In this document: piece after piece, positions 20,441 through 33,977 of the stretch
Layout: the number at the start of each line of letters is the position of its first letter
Numbering within the stretch: the first letter of the stretch is position 1
Assembly (NCBI RefSeq): GCF_001659605.2
Contig: NC_035163.2
Coordinates: 31,460,158 to 31,524,157, forward strand
Direction: 5' to 3'
DNA: 64,000 nt
From: Manihot esculenta
Lineage: Eukaryota > Streptophyta > Magnoliopsida > Malpighiales > Euphorbiaceae
The notes under the pieces: model-generated
Databases searched by the model: none
Told to the model about the DNA's origin: nothing
Seen by the model: only the letters and a program-made list of their open reading frames with translations
Made by a program: the position numbers and the translations under genes

Positions 20441-22684
20441 TAGTAATAGCTGAATAGGCTTTCACTAGAATTTTCGTTTCTTGAGTTGGAGAGAGATGGG
20501 AGGAGGGAGAGATGCAAACAAAAGAAAGAGCACAAATGGTCAGGCAGTGTAGAAAAAAAATTAAATATTAAATATGAAATTATAGAAAAATAACCGAAGG
20601 GTAAATATATAAAAAATAAATAATTGAAATAAATCTGAGGGGAGCACGTGGAATCTTGACTTGGAGTTTCTAACAAGGTTGGAAACAAAACAAGCAATGA
20701 GCGGAGCCAAAAACCCTAATACATCCGAGGACCCCCTCATAAACAAGAACCTCAGGCTCCAAGCCAAAAGACCCCTCCCTCTATGTAATTATCAATGCTA
20801 AGCTTAATTGAAATCAAAAGCTTAATTGAAATCAAACTGAAACTGGTAATTTACTGCAGTGAAACCCACACTAGGGCTAATTGATTGCTAAATTCAAGAA
20901 CCCACAACCACAATCTAGCTCTCTTTAATTGTGCTGGCCATTTTAGGCTGCCCAGATAAATTTCTCTTGTGTCTTAAATATTAAGAAGAAAATATAAATG
21001 GGTAATTGTAGAAACCTTTGGATCTTACCCTGTGGGTTTATGCTTGAGCTTACCATATTCAACTTTAGATTCCAGATTGCACATGGAGATCTTCACACAT
21101 TTTTGTCTCATCTAAGGCCTCTGAGTCATGAATCTCAAGCGAGAGCTAGTCCAACCATGTACCCAGAGCATTTTCGTTGGAGTTCTTTTGTTATTTAGTA
21201 CGAAGGTGGTGGGCTTGTGGTACAGACAAGACCATTTAGACATGGCTGTGATTCCATTTTACTTGGGATTAATTAAATTTAATCCGGATTAGTTTAGCTA
21301 AAATGGATCTTAGATTAAATTGACTTTGTGTATATGGATGGACCAATAAGATAGTGAAGAGTCCCTATATCTTGTTGATTGTCTATTTGTGTATATTGTC
21401 CCTCTCTGCATCAGATTAGACCACTCAACCATAAAACCTTAGCCACTAATTTTTTTACTTTTTTTAATCAAAATTAGTATGATGAAATCCAAAAAGCTTT
21501 GAACCCCCAATAATTTCCTACACAAATGGGCCAAGAAAATATAAGCATCGTTCATACTAAAACAGTATATATAGAATAATTTTTTAAAAAAAATAAAAAA
21601 TTAATACATTTTAAAAAATTGGTTTCATGAGCGAAATAGGTATTTATGGATTGAAAGGAGACAAGACAGAGAGGCATTATGGATATTTAAGACAATAGAT
21701 GGCATTAGGGCACAAAGTGCACCATCTCATTAATTAAATGGCAGCTTAAATTAGGGCAACTTTCAAGCAATAATTTGTTTATTTCCGTGCACTGATCATG
21801 GACAGCTTACCCTTGAAATACTGGATAATGACAATTGACAATCCAAGACAACCAGCTTTCTTTCTTTCTTTTAGACAATTGAAGAAATAACTTATTTTAA
21901 AAATATAGATTATGTTTTTTTATAATAATAATAATAATGAAGAAGATAAAACATGTGAGATGGAGTAGCATGCAATTTCTGTTCTTCATTCCTGATAATA
22001 TCAACATGGAGGGAGGGGACATCATCATCATGACTTTATGAGTTTTACTTCTTACCTAATTAATAATATGACCATCATTTGTATTTGGATTTGGATTCAA
22101 ATCAAATTGGAATTTTAATGATTTAGAATCCAACTTTTTTTGAAAAAAAAAAAACCATAATTTGATTAATCCAATTTGACCATATAAAATCGAATTTTCT
22201 AATTGAAAAAAAACCTTATAGTATTCATGGGCCAAAATTGCTGGTTTCAGCCCAGACCGGCTTGTGGCTGTGGGCCAAAACATCATAATGGGCAAGGCAG
22301 AGTGTTAAGGAAACGGTCTGTGTCTCCTTCTTATGGGCCTTGGACTCATGTTCTGTGCTTTCATGTCCTAATACAGCAAGAGAGATAGATCAAATGGGTG
22401 GTGTAAAATTGTAGTGGAAAGCAGTATAAATAATCAACTGAAAATGGTGAAATTTCAACTTGGGATATCATCCAGGAAGGCCTTTCCCATGATAGTGAAC
22501 AAATTTGATCAGCCAGAAATTAAAGATAAACTTCACCTTCTGCTAACTAGAAAGAAACAATTCAGACATGCCATTGATGCATATTTCATGTTCTCTTCAA
22601 TAACGTCTTCCCCAGGCCTATACTCATTTGGTGGAAAAGATAAAAAGAAATGAAAGATGAGTTCTGATAGCTTTTTCCTCTTCC
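20441..22684. other. Intergenic DNA between the OCTOPUS-like and SWEET genes
   Basis: Begins with the 5' UTR and promoter of the reverse-strand OCTOPUS-like gene and ends with the 3' flank of the reverse-strand SWEET gene. AT-rich, with a duplicated AAGCTTAATTGAAATCAAA near 20802-20835. No gene seen. Confidence 0.55.
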
Positions 22685-24312
22685 TTAATTATTAATTTCA
22701 TGGGATTGTTGGGATGAAGATGATGAGATAAGGGTCTGATATTGCCACCCTTCTTCCAGCCCATCAGAAATGTTACTGCCATTCCTGTAAATTGCATAGA
22801 GCACTAGCTGTGCTGCCCCAAGTAAAAATCCAGCTCCATTTGGTACCTACACATACACCACAACAATGCATGAAATTTTCACTTTAAATATTTTATAAAT
22901 TTATTTATCAAGCTTTCTTTCTAAATTAAGTGATATTTTGAGTGGTCCGTTAATAATTTTTCAGTCCCAATCCACTTAAGGCCAGGTGTTTGGCAGTAGC
23001 GATTGGCAGCCAAGATTACTATCAGCGTCCCGTAGCAAAAATAGCCACGTTTCCATTTCCTTACAATGATTAATTCATCTCAACTAATAGTCAACCATTG
23101 TATCCAAAGCTTAGCGTTGGGTTAACAAATTAGAGAGTTAGCTAATAAAATTGCACCTCCATGATCCCTTTGCTGAGAGAAACTCACTTACCCCAAGAAA
23201 ATAATCACTTGTGAGAAAAGCATACAAGCTCCAAATCCCTCCATTCAAGAAAAGGAAGAAGGAGAGCAGGAACGGCATGTACTCCACACTCTTACTGCTA
23301 ATCACTGTTTTCTGTAAAGACAGACGTACGTTTGTGTTAGAAAGACAACCTCCATCACATGAATCAATGGTTTCTGATCATGATTGTGTCCAGGACAATA
23401 AATTATTTGATTGTAAGGACCCCAAGAATCATGCTTCCACTTGTCCGAGAATGATCTTGTCTAGGTTTAATGAAAGATTTTTAACCTTTACAAAGATCTG
23501 TGTCAACATGCAATAAGAGATTAATGATGATAACCTTAGTATAGAATTCATATTATCTACAATGAGAAGCATGAGAACTGAAACTTTCAACCATTGAGCT
23601 TCAGACCCATCACCCACATATGTTAAAGTGATAAAAACCACTCACCATAGCAGCTAGAGGCGAACCATACATAAGAATATTGAGACCAGAACACATGAAC
23701 CCTGTCACATTAATCCGCACTTGTCCATGCAACGCCAAGCCAGTAACCAGAACTGCTGCTGCTAAGAACCCCACATCCAAGATCCCAACCAGAATACTTG
23801 TCTTAGCCTGCACCACCACGAATTTGAATCATTTGATGATCCATTTATGGGAATTGTTTCCGTTTCTGATATAACGTACCCTCATTTTTGGTGGTGCATA
23901 TACAAGGAAGAGAGTTACGTATACGATTTCCACCAGGATTCCAAAACCATTAACAGTAGCTACAAGGAAGGCTCCTGGTTTGATGATGCCATAGTAGGTC
24001 CATAAGGCTGCATTTAGTAATGTGCAGATATAAGGAAGACTGTCAAAGTCCTCAGTGGATTTTCGCTTTACAATTCTCCAAAAAGTTCTTCTGCAAAATA
24101 ATCAATCCAAGAGCTAAAAACCAGCTTAAACAGACAATCATAATTAAGAAGGGTGAAGAGTTTTACGCTGGAGAAAGAAACATGAGCACTGAGATCACGT
24201 TGCCTGGAAAAAGAGAGAAGAAAATCAGAAGTTGTAATTATGGTAAAATTTTAGCAAGAAGATTATGCTTCCTCTTACCTATCACTCCAAACACCAAACT
24301 CAAGATTTCCAT
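22685..24312 (-). CDS. SWEET16/17-like bidirectional sugar transporter (241 aa)
   Basis: Six exons joined in phase: 24312-24279, 24203-24167, 24090-23880, 23807-23646, 23311-23192 and 22846-22685, all GT-AG. The protein has the SWEET plan of two MtN3/saliva triple-helix bundles joined by a linker helix, seven membrane segments in all. The start MEILSLVFGVIGNVISVLMF and the block RTFWRIVKRKSTEDFDSLPY are typical of clade IV SWEETs (SWEET16/17), which sit in the vacuolar membrane and move fructose and glucose down their gradients. The TM6-TM7 part VEYMPFLLSFFLFLNGGIWS also fits. The short Ser/Gln-rich tail is cytosolic. Length is normal for the clade and all exons are open, so the gene looks functional. 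Exact orthology to SWEET16 or SWEET17 is not decided. Confidence 0.9.
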
Positions 24313-26062
24313 TCTATGAAATCGGCGGTTTCCTTGAATTCTCCAAATGGAAATGAAAAGAGAGTTGGTTAAATGTGGAGAGAGAGAGAGAGATTCTTTG
24401 TATCAACATGAGTCTTGTAAATTTACTTGGAGATATTGATTTTCTTTCCTGCCCAAAAGAAATGGACTGCATAACTTGCAAAAATGTCAATGAATTTTTT
24501 CCTTTTTTGGGAAATTAGATTTTTATTCAACATGAAACTCGAAGTTTAATTTTTACAATTCTTCTAATATAAATAAATCCTAAATCCTCATTTTGTGTGT
24601 GGTTAAAAGGATGACAGCAACCTTTATGCTGAAGCAATGAAAATCAATGTGGAATTGCATATGACACAAAAAGATTATTGATGAGTAAATAGCTTAAATA
24701 ATTGTATGTAACTTTCATACACAGTATTTGTCACACGTCTAAATTTTTTATTGGTAAAGCAAATTAATTATGATTAACTCTTGTAATATTGTATTCATTA
24801 CAATTAATTAAATATGGTTGTTTATTTATTATTATAATATCAATAAATAAAATTAATAATAAATAATTGCATTTGAATAAATATTAACAAGTGTAATATT
24901 ATGGATTTTGTGGAAAATGAGGTTGTTAAACAAACTCGGAAGACTCGAGCAAGATGAGGTGGGCATTGGGAACCCGAAATGTAATTAATAATGTGGGCCC
25001 TGAATTATTTGAATTATGAATCACGTGCCTTCTTGAATTGAAAGAAACCTCTGTTTCTGTACTATTGGTCCAGGATTATTGGGACTTTTGTGGTGGGTAT
25101 CTTTTTTCTTCAATATCACTTTATTTTGCTCTCTCACTCTAATTTTCTTTTTCATGTTTTATTTTTCTATCGCTTATTTATTTAATTAATCATATAATGA
25201 AAATTTAAAATCTCTCTAGTATCCGATATGACCTTTCATGAAAAGAATGCGGGGCCTATTGTGTCGGATAGGCCCAATTCAGATTCGATCGCAAGGAAAA
25301 TCTGTTAAGACTTTGGGATGTTGATTTCAATAGCATCCTTTAACAATAAAGATACCAGATCGGCCCCAAATGGAAAAGCAAAGAATATCAAACGGTGAGA
25401 ATTCAATTTCCTGAAAATCACGCCCTACATACTGCTGATTCCGATTTTCAAACACGCTACTGAATCCAAACTAGCTCACACACGCATCCATCTAAAACCC
25501 AAAAAACCACTACCCAAAAAAACTCTTAACTCCAGCCTAAAAAACCGGTACCCAAAAGACCTCAACTCCAACCTAAGGCCCAGGCTCCAAACTAGCTCAC
25601 ACACCCATCCACGACCTACGCAGCACCACCCACAAAACCAGTCAAATCCAACCTAAGGCCCAGGCTATATGATGTTCGCACACTAATTCTGCTTTTTATC
25701 TTTTGATAAAAGATAAATGTGCACACACACGTTGAGATATGCAATAATTCATTTTCTAGAGGCTAAAGCCAAAGTAAATTGTAAGACCCGCTTTCAGTTT
25801 TTTGACATTCTAATTTAATCATGCGGGGCGTTCGTTGTTATTTTCACAGGCAGCAGCATAATCAAAAGATCATCGTATCTATTTAGACATAACCATATAA
25901 AAAATATTATTTAATATCTAAGCTCTCATTTCTTAGGTAATCCTTATTGTCTACATTTTTCCATGTTATACATTATTAAGCTACTAGCTTAGCATTCGGA
26001 AAAGGGAAGAGGAAAAAAGATTCAAGAAAAATGAGTCCCCCAATCCAATGGTCACATTAATC
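24313..26062. other. Intergenic DNA with a degenerate local duplication
   Basis: SWEET promoter side, then AT-rich DNA, then 3' flank of MFP2. A CA-rich block near 25430-25680 contains diverged direct repeats: 25465-25490 recurs at 25586-25611, and 25567-25586 recurs at 25647-25666. No gene found. Confidence 0.55.
25465..25666 (+). repeat. Degenerate direct repeats in intergenic DNA
   Basis: TCCAAACTAGCTCACACAC occurs at 25465 and 25586 (spacing 121), and TCCAACCTAAGGCCCAGGCT at 25567 and 25647 (spacing 80). The two spacings show more than one duplication step. Confidence 0.75.
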
Positions 26063-26960
26063 TTACAACCGAGATTTTGCTTGTTCCACTGGAGCACTCT
26101 GCAACAGGACAGTACAAAAAACATCATTAGAGAATTGCAATATACACAACTTCTGACTTGTCATGGCTCATAGATCCCATTTTGAATGATCAAGGTATAC
26201 ACAACTTGCATGGTACGGATAGTTAAAAAGTTACGTAGGTAGAGAAAATATCTAGAAAGTTGAAGGATCAAAATTAAATGTTCAGAATTCATGATATTAG
26301 CAACTTCTGTAATTTATTGTATGAAACGGTTGCCTAGACAATCATTTCATCAATTGGAGAAGTTTCTCCCAACCAAGCTGGGCAAACTCAAGTGAGCTTG
26401 TTGCAAAGCGGAAAATCAGTAGCATAACTGCCAAAGGTGAGTCCTAGACAAATGTACACCTTCATAGGCATAGAAAAAACTGCCAAGTCTTCTGGTGCAT
26501 CATATAATGGGTTTATCTTTCTTGTTATTCCAAATGTAAAATCAATAAACTGTAAGTTTTAGATATCTCACCAGTGGAGCACCCTTGGCAGCTCTTTCAG
26601 CCAAGAAATCACAGGGCTTAAAGAATTCTCCGTACATCTTTGACCACTCCTCCAGTCTTGAATTTATATATTTTGATCCAAGAGAATCAGCCCAGAACAA
26701 AATGCCTCCCCTGATGCAAACAAAATCAATAAATTAGAGATGATAAGCTCTCAGGGAAACCTCTTCTGCTAGGGGAAGAACACAGACCTGTAAAAAGGAA
26801 ATCCCATGCCCATAACAGAAGCAATATCCAGGTCTGCAGCTTTAACAGCGATTCCTTCAGCAAAGACTCGGCAGGCTTCATTCACTACTGGGAAGAATAT
26901 CATCTCCACAATGTCTTTTTCAGGTAACTTAGCAAGCTGCATCAAGGATTAATCCCACAG

Positions 26961-26998
<38 letters not shown>

Positions 26999-29900
26999 CT
27001 ATGCCAGACACTTCTATATTCTTTTGCTATTCACAAATCAAAATTTTCCATTTTTCAGCATTAGATACAAGTAAAGCATCAAGCTGAGGAAAGCTGGTAG
27101 AGAAGAACAATTGTTATGCAGAGAATAGGAGAGGAAAGACACCTTGGGGTCAATGGTAGCACCAGAAATGCTTCTTGCCTTCTCAATGTATTTCCTTAAT
27201 TCAGGATCTGGACTAGCTTTGCGCTTGTCATCATACAAATAGAACCCTTTGCGAGTAGTTTCCCCTATTATAATCGCATGTAAAATGAAATGCTCAAAAC
27301 ACAGTTTTTGTACAATTGTTACTGACAAGTAGTTTCCCCTATAATAATCACATGTAAAATGTAATGCTCAAAACAAAGTTTTAACACAATTGTCATTAAC
27401 CAAGTTAGAGCAAGTCTCTAAAGTTCAGCGGCTACAATTCTACCCTCCACTTATATTTGTGTTGACTGTTGAGGAGAACCATAGATTACAAATGGAAGAA
27501 AGACTACCTGCTCTCTTGTCCTCTTGCATTAGTGGGATCAGCATTGATTTATAAGTTCGCTCAGGGAAATTCTCAACAAATTGCATGCCAGTTGCGATTG
27601 CCACACCAAAACCAACCAGATCACACAACCTACATCACAAATGAAGTATTGAACTTGTTCAATGGGAGGAATCAGTGAAGCCACATCAGCTTAAGATGCA
27701 ATAAATTCAGTTTATGAATATTTCTGTCTCCAGTTAAAATGCGAGAAAAGATAGAACCATGTTTTTTCCATTGTGTAAAGTACCGGAATGGACCCATTGG
27801 CATTCCAAATTTGGTGATTGCCCTATCAATCTGATAAAGATCCATCCCGTGTTCAACTAGCAAAATAGCAGCTTGGGTGTAGGGGAAAAACATCCTGTTG
27901 ACAGCAAATCCTGTGCAATTTCCAACTACAACAGGAGTCTTCTTTATTTTCTTTCCAACATCTAGTAAATCCACAATTACTTGGGGTGACGTTTGGTTGG
28001 TACGAACAATTTCCAAGAGTGGCATGACATGAGCCGGACTGCATCAGGAACACAACTAAAGGGTTGAGCTAAAATGAAAAGTAGGGGAAAGCTCTTATTT
28101 TACACACACAAATAACCACTCAAAAAATACAGGAAGACAGAGAGATGGAAGATGTTACCTAAAGAAATGAGCTCCAATAATCCGATCCTGGGACATGGTC
28201 CTCTGGCCAATCAAATTCAAGTCAATTGTGGAGGTGTTGCTGGCAAGAATGCAATGTGGTGGGCAATATTTTTCAAGATCAGCAAATATTTGTTGCTTCA
28301 AAGAAACATTTTCAATAACAGCCTGTTACAAGAACCAAATACAAATAATTGAGATGAAAATTGTCTACTTTCAGAATAATAAAAAATAAAAATATTATAA
28401 CAAATCATCAAACATTCCATTTTACCTCAATGACCATATCCACATCTTTGAAGCTTTCATAATCAAGAACACCCTTAAGAAGAGAGAGGGTCTTTTCAAA
28501 CTTCTCTTGAGACATTTTTCCTTTCTTGACACGGCTTTTTAGGTTGGCTGAGCATAAAGGAATATTTTATCAAAACCATATAAATCCAAAAAGCATGCCA
28601 AAAAATAATAATTTGAAATTACACAATAGTCAAGTACAAGCAAATATCTTAAGAGAAGCCCAAGACATCACCTCTAACTCTATCGATTCCAGCTAGCAAG
28701 AACTTTTCATTTACTTCTTTCAGAATAACCTGGTAATTACTAAGGATCAATGCAGTTGCTATGCCAGAACCCATTAGTCCTCCACCAAGCACTGCAACCT
28801 TGTTCACTCGTCTAGGCATCAAGCCTCTGTCAGTAACTCCAGGAACCTATTCAAGATTAAAGGATAACAAATTAATTAATTTACATGGTGATATTAGTTA
28901 TCATGATGGCAAAATCTGATTTAGCATTGCAACTCCAAGGAAGTGGAAATGAACAACCAACAATTCCATAAGTGAAACTGCACAGAACCTTTGTGGTTCC
29001 ACGCTGAGCAAAAAAGATGTGGACCAAGCTCTTGCAGGTGTCAGAACGAACGAGTATTTGAAATTCGTCAGCCTCCTGCAAACGTCAAAAGTTTTATCAG
29101 ACAGTTGCCCTTAGCTGCTACTAGAAGCAACAAAAAGAATATAGAAGATGGATCAGAACCTTCCAGAGTCCAGCTCGAGGACCAGAAACTATACCCTCTT
29201 CAACGACATCGATGCAAACTAATGGATGTTTGAGATTAGGAGCCTGTTTCCGAGCTTGTGCTCTTGCAAACTTGAAAATCTCCCTCGCTTCTCCAAGGGA
29301 ATCTAACTTGTCAGTCTTGTAAAGGCTAGCAACCCAGGGCTTTCTACGCTCCAAGATATCAAGGGCCCATTGACGTGCAGTGCTCACCAACTCATTAGGT
29401 GAAACTACAGCATCTACAAGCCCCAAAGAATGAGCTTCTTGCCCTTTGACTGGTTTTGATGTCTACATCAGAGAGAATAGAATAGAGATAAGTTTATGAC
29501 AATCTAGCTACAATGTAAACCTGTAGAAGATGCAATGATCAAGCTATAGAAAAATCTAGCTAGAACATACCAACATCATTTCAAGGGCCTTTGTTATACC
29601 AACAAGACGTGGAAGTCTCTGTGTTCCTGAGTCGATTCAGTAGAAGAAGATTAAAAGGAAAGAAAATCTCAGTTAAGCATGAAATCAATACCAAAGTCTC
29701 ATCTTGTAAATGTAGATTATATCTTATGGAAAAAAGTAGCGACAATATGGAGCAGTAAAATAATTTAAATATGTTAGACCTTTATTTATTTAATATTCAG
29801 TTCAATGCATGGTGATACACGTCCAACTTATGACATTAGATTATATCAATTACATATGCATTGAGACAATAAACAGGACCAAGATTTGAGCCTATAACCA

Positions 29901-31677
29901 TCAAACTACATCAACTATATATGCATTAAGACATTAGGGAGGAGAAGCACAATAAAAAGCAATTCCAGCAGTCTTCCATAAATAGGGAACATAATGATCA
30001 GGCATACCTCCAAATCCAGGAATTATTCCAAGTTGAAGTTCGGGCAGACCCAGTTGTGCTGTGGGTGTTGAGATACGAGCATGACATGCCTGACATAACA
30101 ATTCAATTAAATTATCTCAAGAATTTGATCAAAAAAGCTACCAGATTGAAATAGATAGCAATACATACCATTGCAACCTCTAATCCTCCACCTAAGGCAA
30201 GACCATCAATGGCAGCAACTGAAGGCTTTCTTGCAGCTGGAGAACAAAGCAAGCAGACAACTAGTCAGCACATACCAATGCAATTTTTTCAGAAAATGCT
30301 TAAGCCAATGTGAACAAAAATAAAACTGTATCAGGACCTTCTACAGTGTCCGTTAGAATCTCCACAGCTATAAAACCAGGCTTTGGTTGATCCACTGAGA
30401 AAACATAATTTGGACATTACTGAACTTGCAATTATGCATTGCTAGAGTATAAAACATATAATACGTTACATGTACCATTTCCCCTTTGAATTCCACCAAA
30501 TGCAGTAATATCAAAGCCACCAGAGAACTTGCCCTTTGCACCTGCACCATTGACATGACATGTTAGCTTCACATCCCATAGACCCACTTGAACTCAAAAA
30601 ATGGTTGACAAGCATCCACACAATATAAGCTTTTTTATTTGAAATATAAGCCTTTTTTTATTTGTAACAGCTTCAAACACACCTGTGACAACAATTGCCT
30701 TCACATCATCTCTTCTCAAGGCTTCGTCAAAACTATCTTTCAAGCTATTTAGAACTGCAAGAAGACCATAAGAGGAAAAGAGTAATAAGCCCAATGTCTA
30801 GTCACAATTATGGAAAATATCATCGTTTCCAAAAAGGTGTAAAGCATAAACGAAGGGAAAAAATAAACAAATAAAAACACTGAAGCAAGCCTAAGCAATT
30901 GTCTGATTGTTGTCAAATTTTAGAACAACATAGCCATTGGATCACCCAAAGCCATAAACCCAAAATTTTAAGACCCTGATCAAGTAACGGACTTTTAGCT
31001 TATCGGAGGCAAGGAGTACAACTTCTACTGAGAACATGAAGTTCAGTGATAGTAATCTAAATGGGCACCTTTTAGCCTATGAATATTCCTTATCAAATTT
31101 TATGGAACTTAACAACCCGATCCACCATATTATCCATCCATCAAATTTCCTATCATTTGAGCATAAACACATTCCCAGAGGCACTCATAATCCTGTCAAA
31201 TCAAATACACCCAGAATAGATCACTGCATATGAAGCTATCTTATTGTGATCTCCAGAGCCAATCTCTTCTCCCAATCAATGACCATCTAATCCTTGAATC
31301 AAATAGCAGGGCAATGTCAAGAAGATCAAAAATCACCAAAACAAAAGCTAACTCGGCTGTGCTTTCAAAAGCTTTGCAGGGAAATAAATCCCACAAAGAC
31401 AACGCAAACAGCTAAATAATACATGGCTGAAAGCTCGCCGAATAAAAATTAAGAAAGGAAAGTCGATTAAGCTTCACTATGAAAACAAGAGCTCATGAAA
31501 TGAACTGAGTATATAAAGATCTGGGCAAATAAACGTCAACGGAAAAAAAAAAAAAAAAAAAAAAAAGAGGGTACCATCGAAAGAGAGAGAATTAACAGGA
31601 GGATTGATGATGGTGATGACCGCTACACCATCAGCTCCAACATCAATGGTGGTTCTCCCCTTAGCAGCGCTTCCCAT
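26063..31677 (-). CDS. MFP2: Peroxisomal fatty acid beta-oxidation multifunctional protein MFP2 (725 aa)
   Basis: Carries 2-trans-enoyl-CoA hydratase and L-3-hydroxyacyl-CoA dehydrogenase activities for peroxisomal beta-oxidation. Eighteen exons join in phase: 31677-31575, 30754-30683, 30541-30476, 30394-30338, 30236-30169, 30089-30008, 29626-29571, 29462-29160, 29075-28989, 28846-28672, 28547-28426, 28322-28159, 28038-27784, 27629-27508, 27264-27143, 26936-26788, 26710-26572 and 26098-26063. The product has the same length as plant MFP2. Hydratase part: GGGLEVAM with E119 and LPELQLG with E139, the expected glutamate pair. Dehydrogenase part: NAD loop [12 protein letters not shown] (315-326), SNTSTIDLN, and the H449/E461 dyad in HFFSPAH and LLEIV. 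It ends in SRL, a type 1 peroxisomal signal. MFP2 rather than AIM1 because of the N terminus ([20 protein letters not shown]) and length. Confidence 0.95.
26964..26996 (+). repeat. (GA)n microsatellite in an MFP2 intron
   Basis: About 16 uninterrupted GA units between exons 15 and 16 of MFP2, 27 bases upstream (in gene sense) of the exon 16 acceptor; in the transcript it reads as a (TC)n polypyrimidine tract and may act as part of the 3' splice signal. Confidence 0.9.
31543..31566 (+). repeat. Poly(A)/poly(T) run in MFP2 intron 1
   Basis: A24 on the top strand, poly(U) in the MFP2 transcript, starting 9 bases into intron 1. U-rich tracts just after the donor promote splicing in plants. Confidence 0.85.
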
Positions 31678-33977
31678 GGCTTCTGTACTGAGTGAAAATG
31701 GAAGAATGGGATTTGGAAATGGATATTAGTTAGTTGTTGAGAATGATTTAAAGAGGGGATGAAGAAAAGAGAGACGTGCAAGGCTCGGCTGAATGACGCT
31801 TGTAAGGTGTAATGTTAGGAAACGCACCTTGTAGAATTGCTATGAGATTTATACAATTGCAGTCGCCGCTGTATGATATTATTATGTATTATTTGTCTTC
31901 TAATTTGGATAAGCGCTTATGCTCCAGCTCAATTGCTTTCTGTTGAGCGTGTGGCACACTCGCCTAATTCTTCCCTTTTTCATGCAGCTCCTCCTCCTCT
32001 TCCCTTGTTTCTATCGCACAAATGCTGAGAACGTTGGTGGCCAACTCTTTTATTGGCCGAATATACTATTTGATGATGGATTTTTACATTAAAAAATCAT
32101 TTACATATTATATAAATAATGTTTATTAATTTCAAATGGCCATAAAAATACCCACCAATAAAAAGTATAATTGAAAAGTAATTTTTTTTATTTGAAAAAT
32201 AGATGAAAATAAAACGAGTAAGGAAAGTAAATGGTTGTTTTTTCTTTTGTATAATCTTTTTAATTTGGCGAGAAAAATGGGGAGAGATTGGAGGAAAATT
32301 ATACTATTGAAATTAAATTACACGTCATATATAATTCAAATGTAAAAGTAAAGGGATGAAATAGTATATTTTCTTTCTTTTTATATTTTTAACTTTTCAA
32401 CTAAAGGAAAATAAAATTATTTTAATTTCTTTTATTTTTATTTTCCTTCTATTTGAATAAAATAATAAAAGTAAAAAGTTTTTCTCTCTTATTTTTTTCC
32501 TCCCTTTATATTTTGCCAAATATAGACTACAAGTTTTGTCATAAGAGATTATTGAAATTATGTAAAATTTGTTAATTATTTTATACTTTATATTAAAATG
32601 TAATTATATAATTTTATATTATATATATTGTATTTTAATTTTAATATTTTTAAATATATATAGGATAATTAAAATGATAATTAATCAAGTATTTTTCATA
32701 TTCTATCGTATATTTTTAAATATTCTATTTAATTAAATTTTAATAAAATGGATTTTGATATTTATAATTAAATTTTGATAATACTATTGTGAGTTTAGAG
32801 TTTGAGTTTATTTATAAAGTATTAGCTATTTAAATTTATTTATATAAATAATTAATTTAATTTAAAAAATATATTTTATACTAATATTTATAATTTTTTT
32901 ATATATATTTTTAAAAAATAAAATTTAAATATTTTTTTTAAATATTAAAATTTTAAATAAAAATTATTAATAAAAAATATTTTATATATAAATTATTAAT
33001 TAAAATATATAAAATTAAATAATTTTAATTAATTTGAATGAATTCAACTGCAACTAAAATAAATCAGATTCAAATAATTTAATTTTTATGAGCAGCTTAT
33101 TCATTTACTTCCCTAATATGTCTACAGTGTTAAAAAAATACTGTACATGGAAGATTCATTTCCACGCGCTTACCTTATGATTTATGGCGATACCAACTTA
33201 ACAGTACTTTTTGTTAAAATATCACCTCGAAGTTTTAAACATCGCCTCCAAGTTTCAGAAAAAAAACACATTTCATTCTTTAAAAAGTAATTATTATATT
33301 TAATAAAAATAAATTAAAATTTGAAAAAAAATAATTAACACTTATTAATTTTTAAAAATGACAAATGCGAAGTATAATTCGGAATAAATAAGAAAATATG
33401 TTTTTTTTAAGAAGAATAAACTATTTATTGTTATATGGACGGGAGTTAGAAATTTGATTGATGTTTTCAAAGTTCACAGATCCCTATGCTATCTTTTTAG
33501 AACTCATTTCGATACATGTGCCCATAAATCAATAACGGATAGGTATTAAAAATCACACTATATTTTAAATAAAAGAAAATAAAACATTTACACTCAATTA
33601 TTTTTATTAGTTTTTCAAAGAATGCAACACTAAAATTTTTAACTTTTGTTAAATTATATTATTGCATTATTTTAAATATAATATTATATAAATATTAATA
33701 ACAGGATATCTGTTGCGCTGCTGGTAAAGGTTTTTTCTGTTATGGGTCGTGGGCCTTCTTGTATGGGCTTTTGAATTTCCAATATATATATTTTTTTTTT
33801 TGTTAAACGAGATCTTGGGAAAACTACCTGCATCCAACGACACCGTTCTACTCAGCCTCCCCACTCCCAAAAACTAAAAGAAATTCCCGCGCAAGTGCAA
33901 CCAAAGCCCTCCAAATTTCTTCCATCCCTTCATCAAAATTCCACACACAAGATTTCATCCGTAGATAGAGATCAATC
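31678..33977. other. Divergent intergenic region between MFP2 and FANCI
   Basis: The two genes start on opposite strands 2.3 kb apart. The centre (about 32080-33650) is extremely AT-rich with no gene. An AACGACACCGTT motif lies at 33836-33847, about 130 bases upstream of the FANCI start codon. Confidence 0.6.

Noticed and set aside
33667..33870. Reverse-strand 67-codon frame upstream of FANCI
   Set aside because: Low-complexity sequence in AT-rich promoter DNA, with no domain and no splice context.
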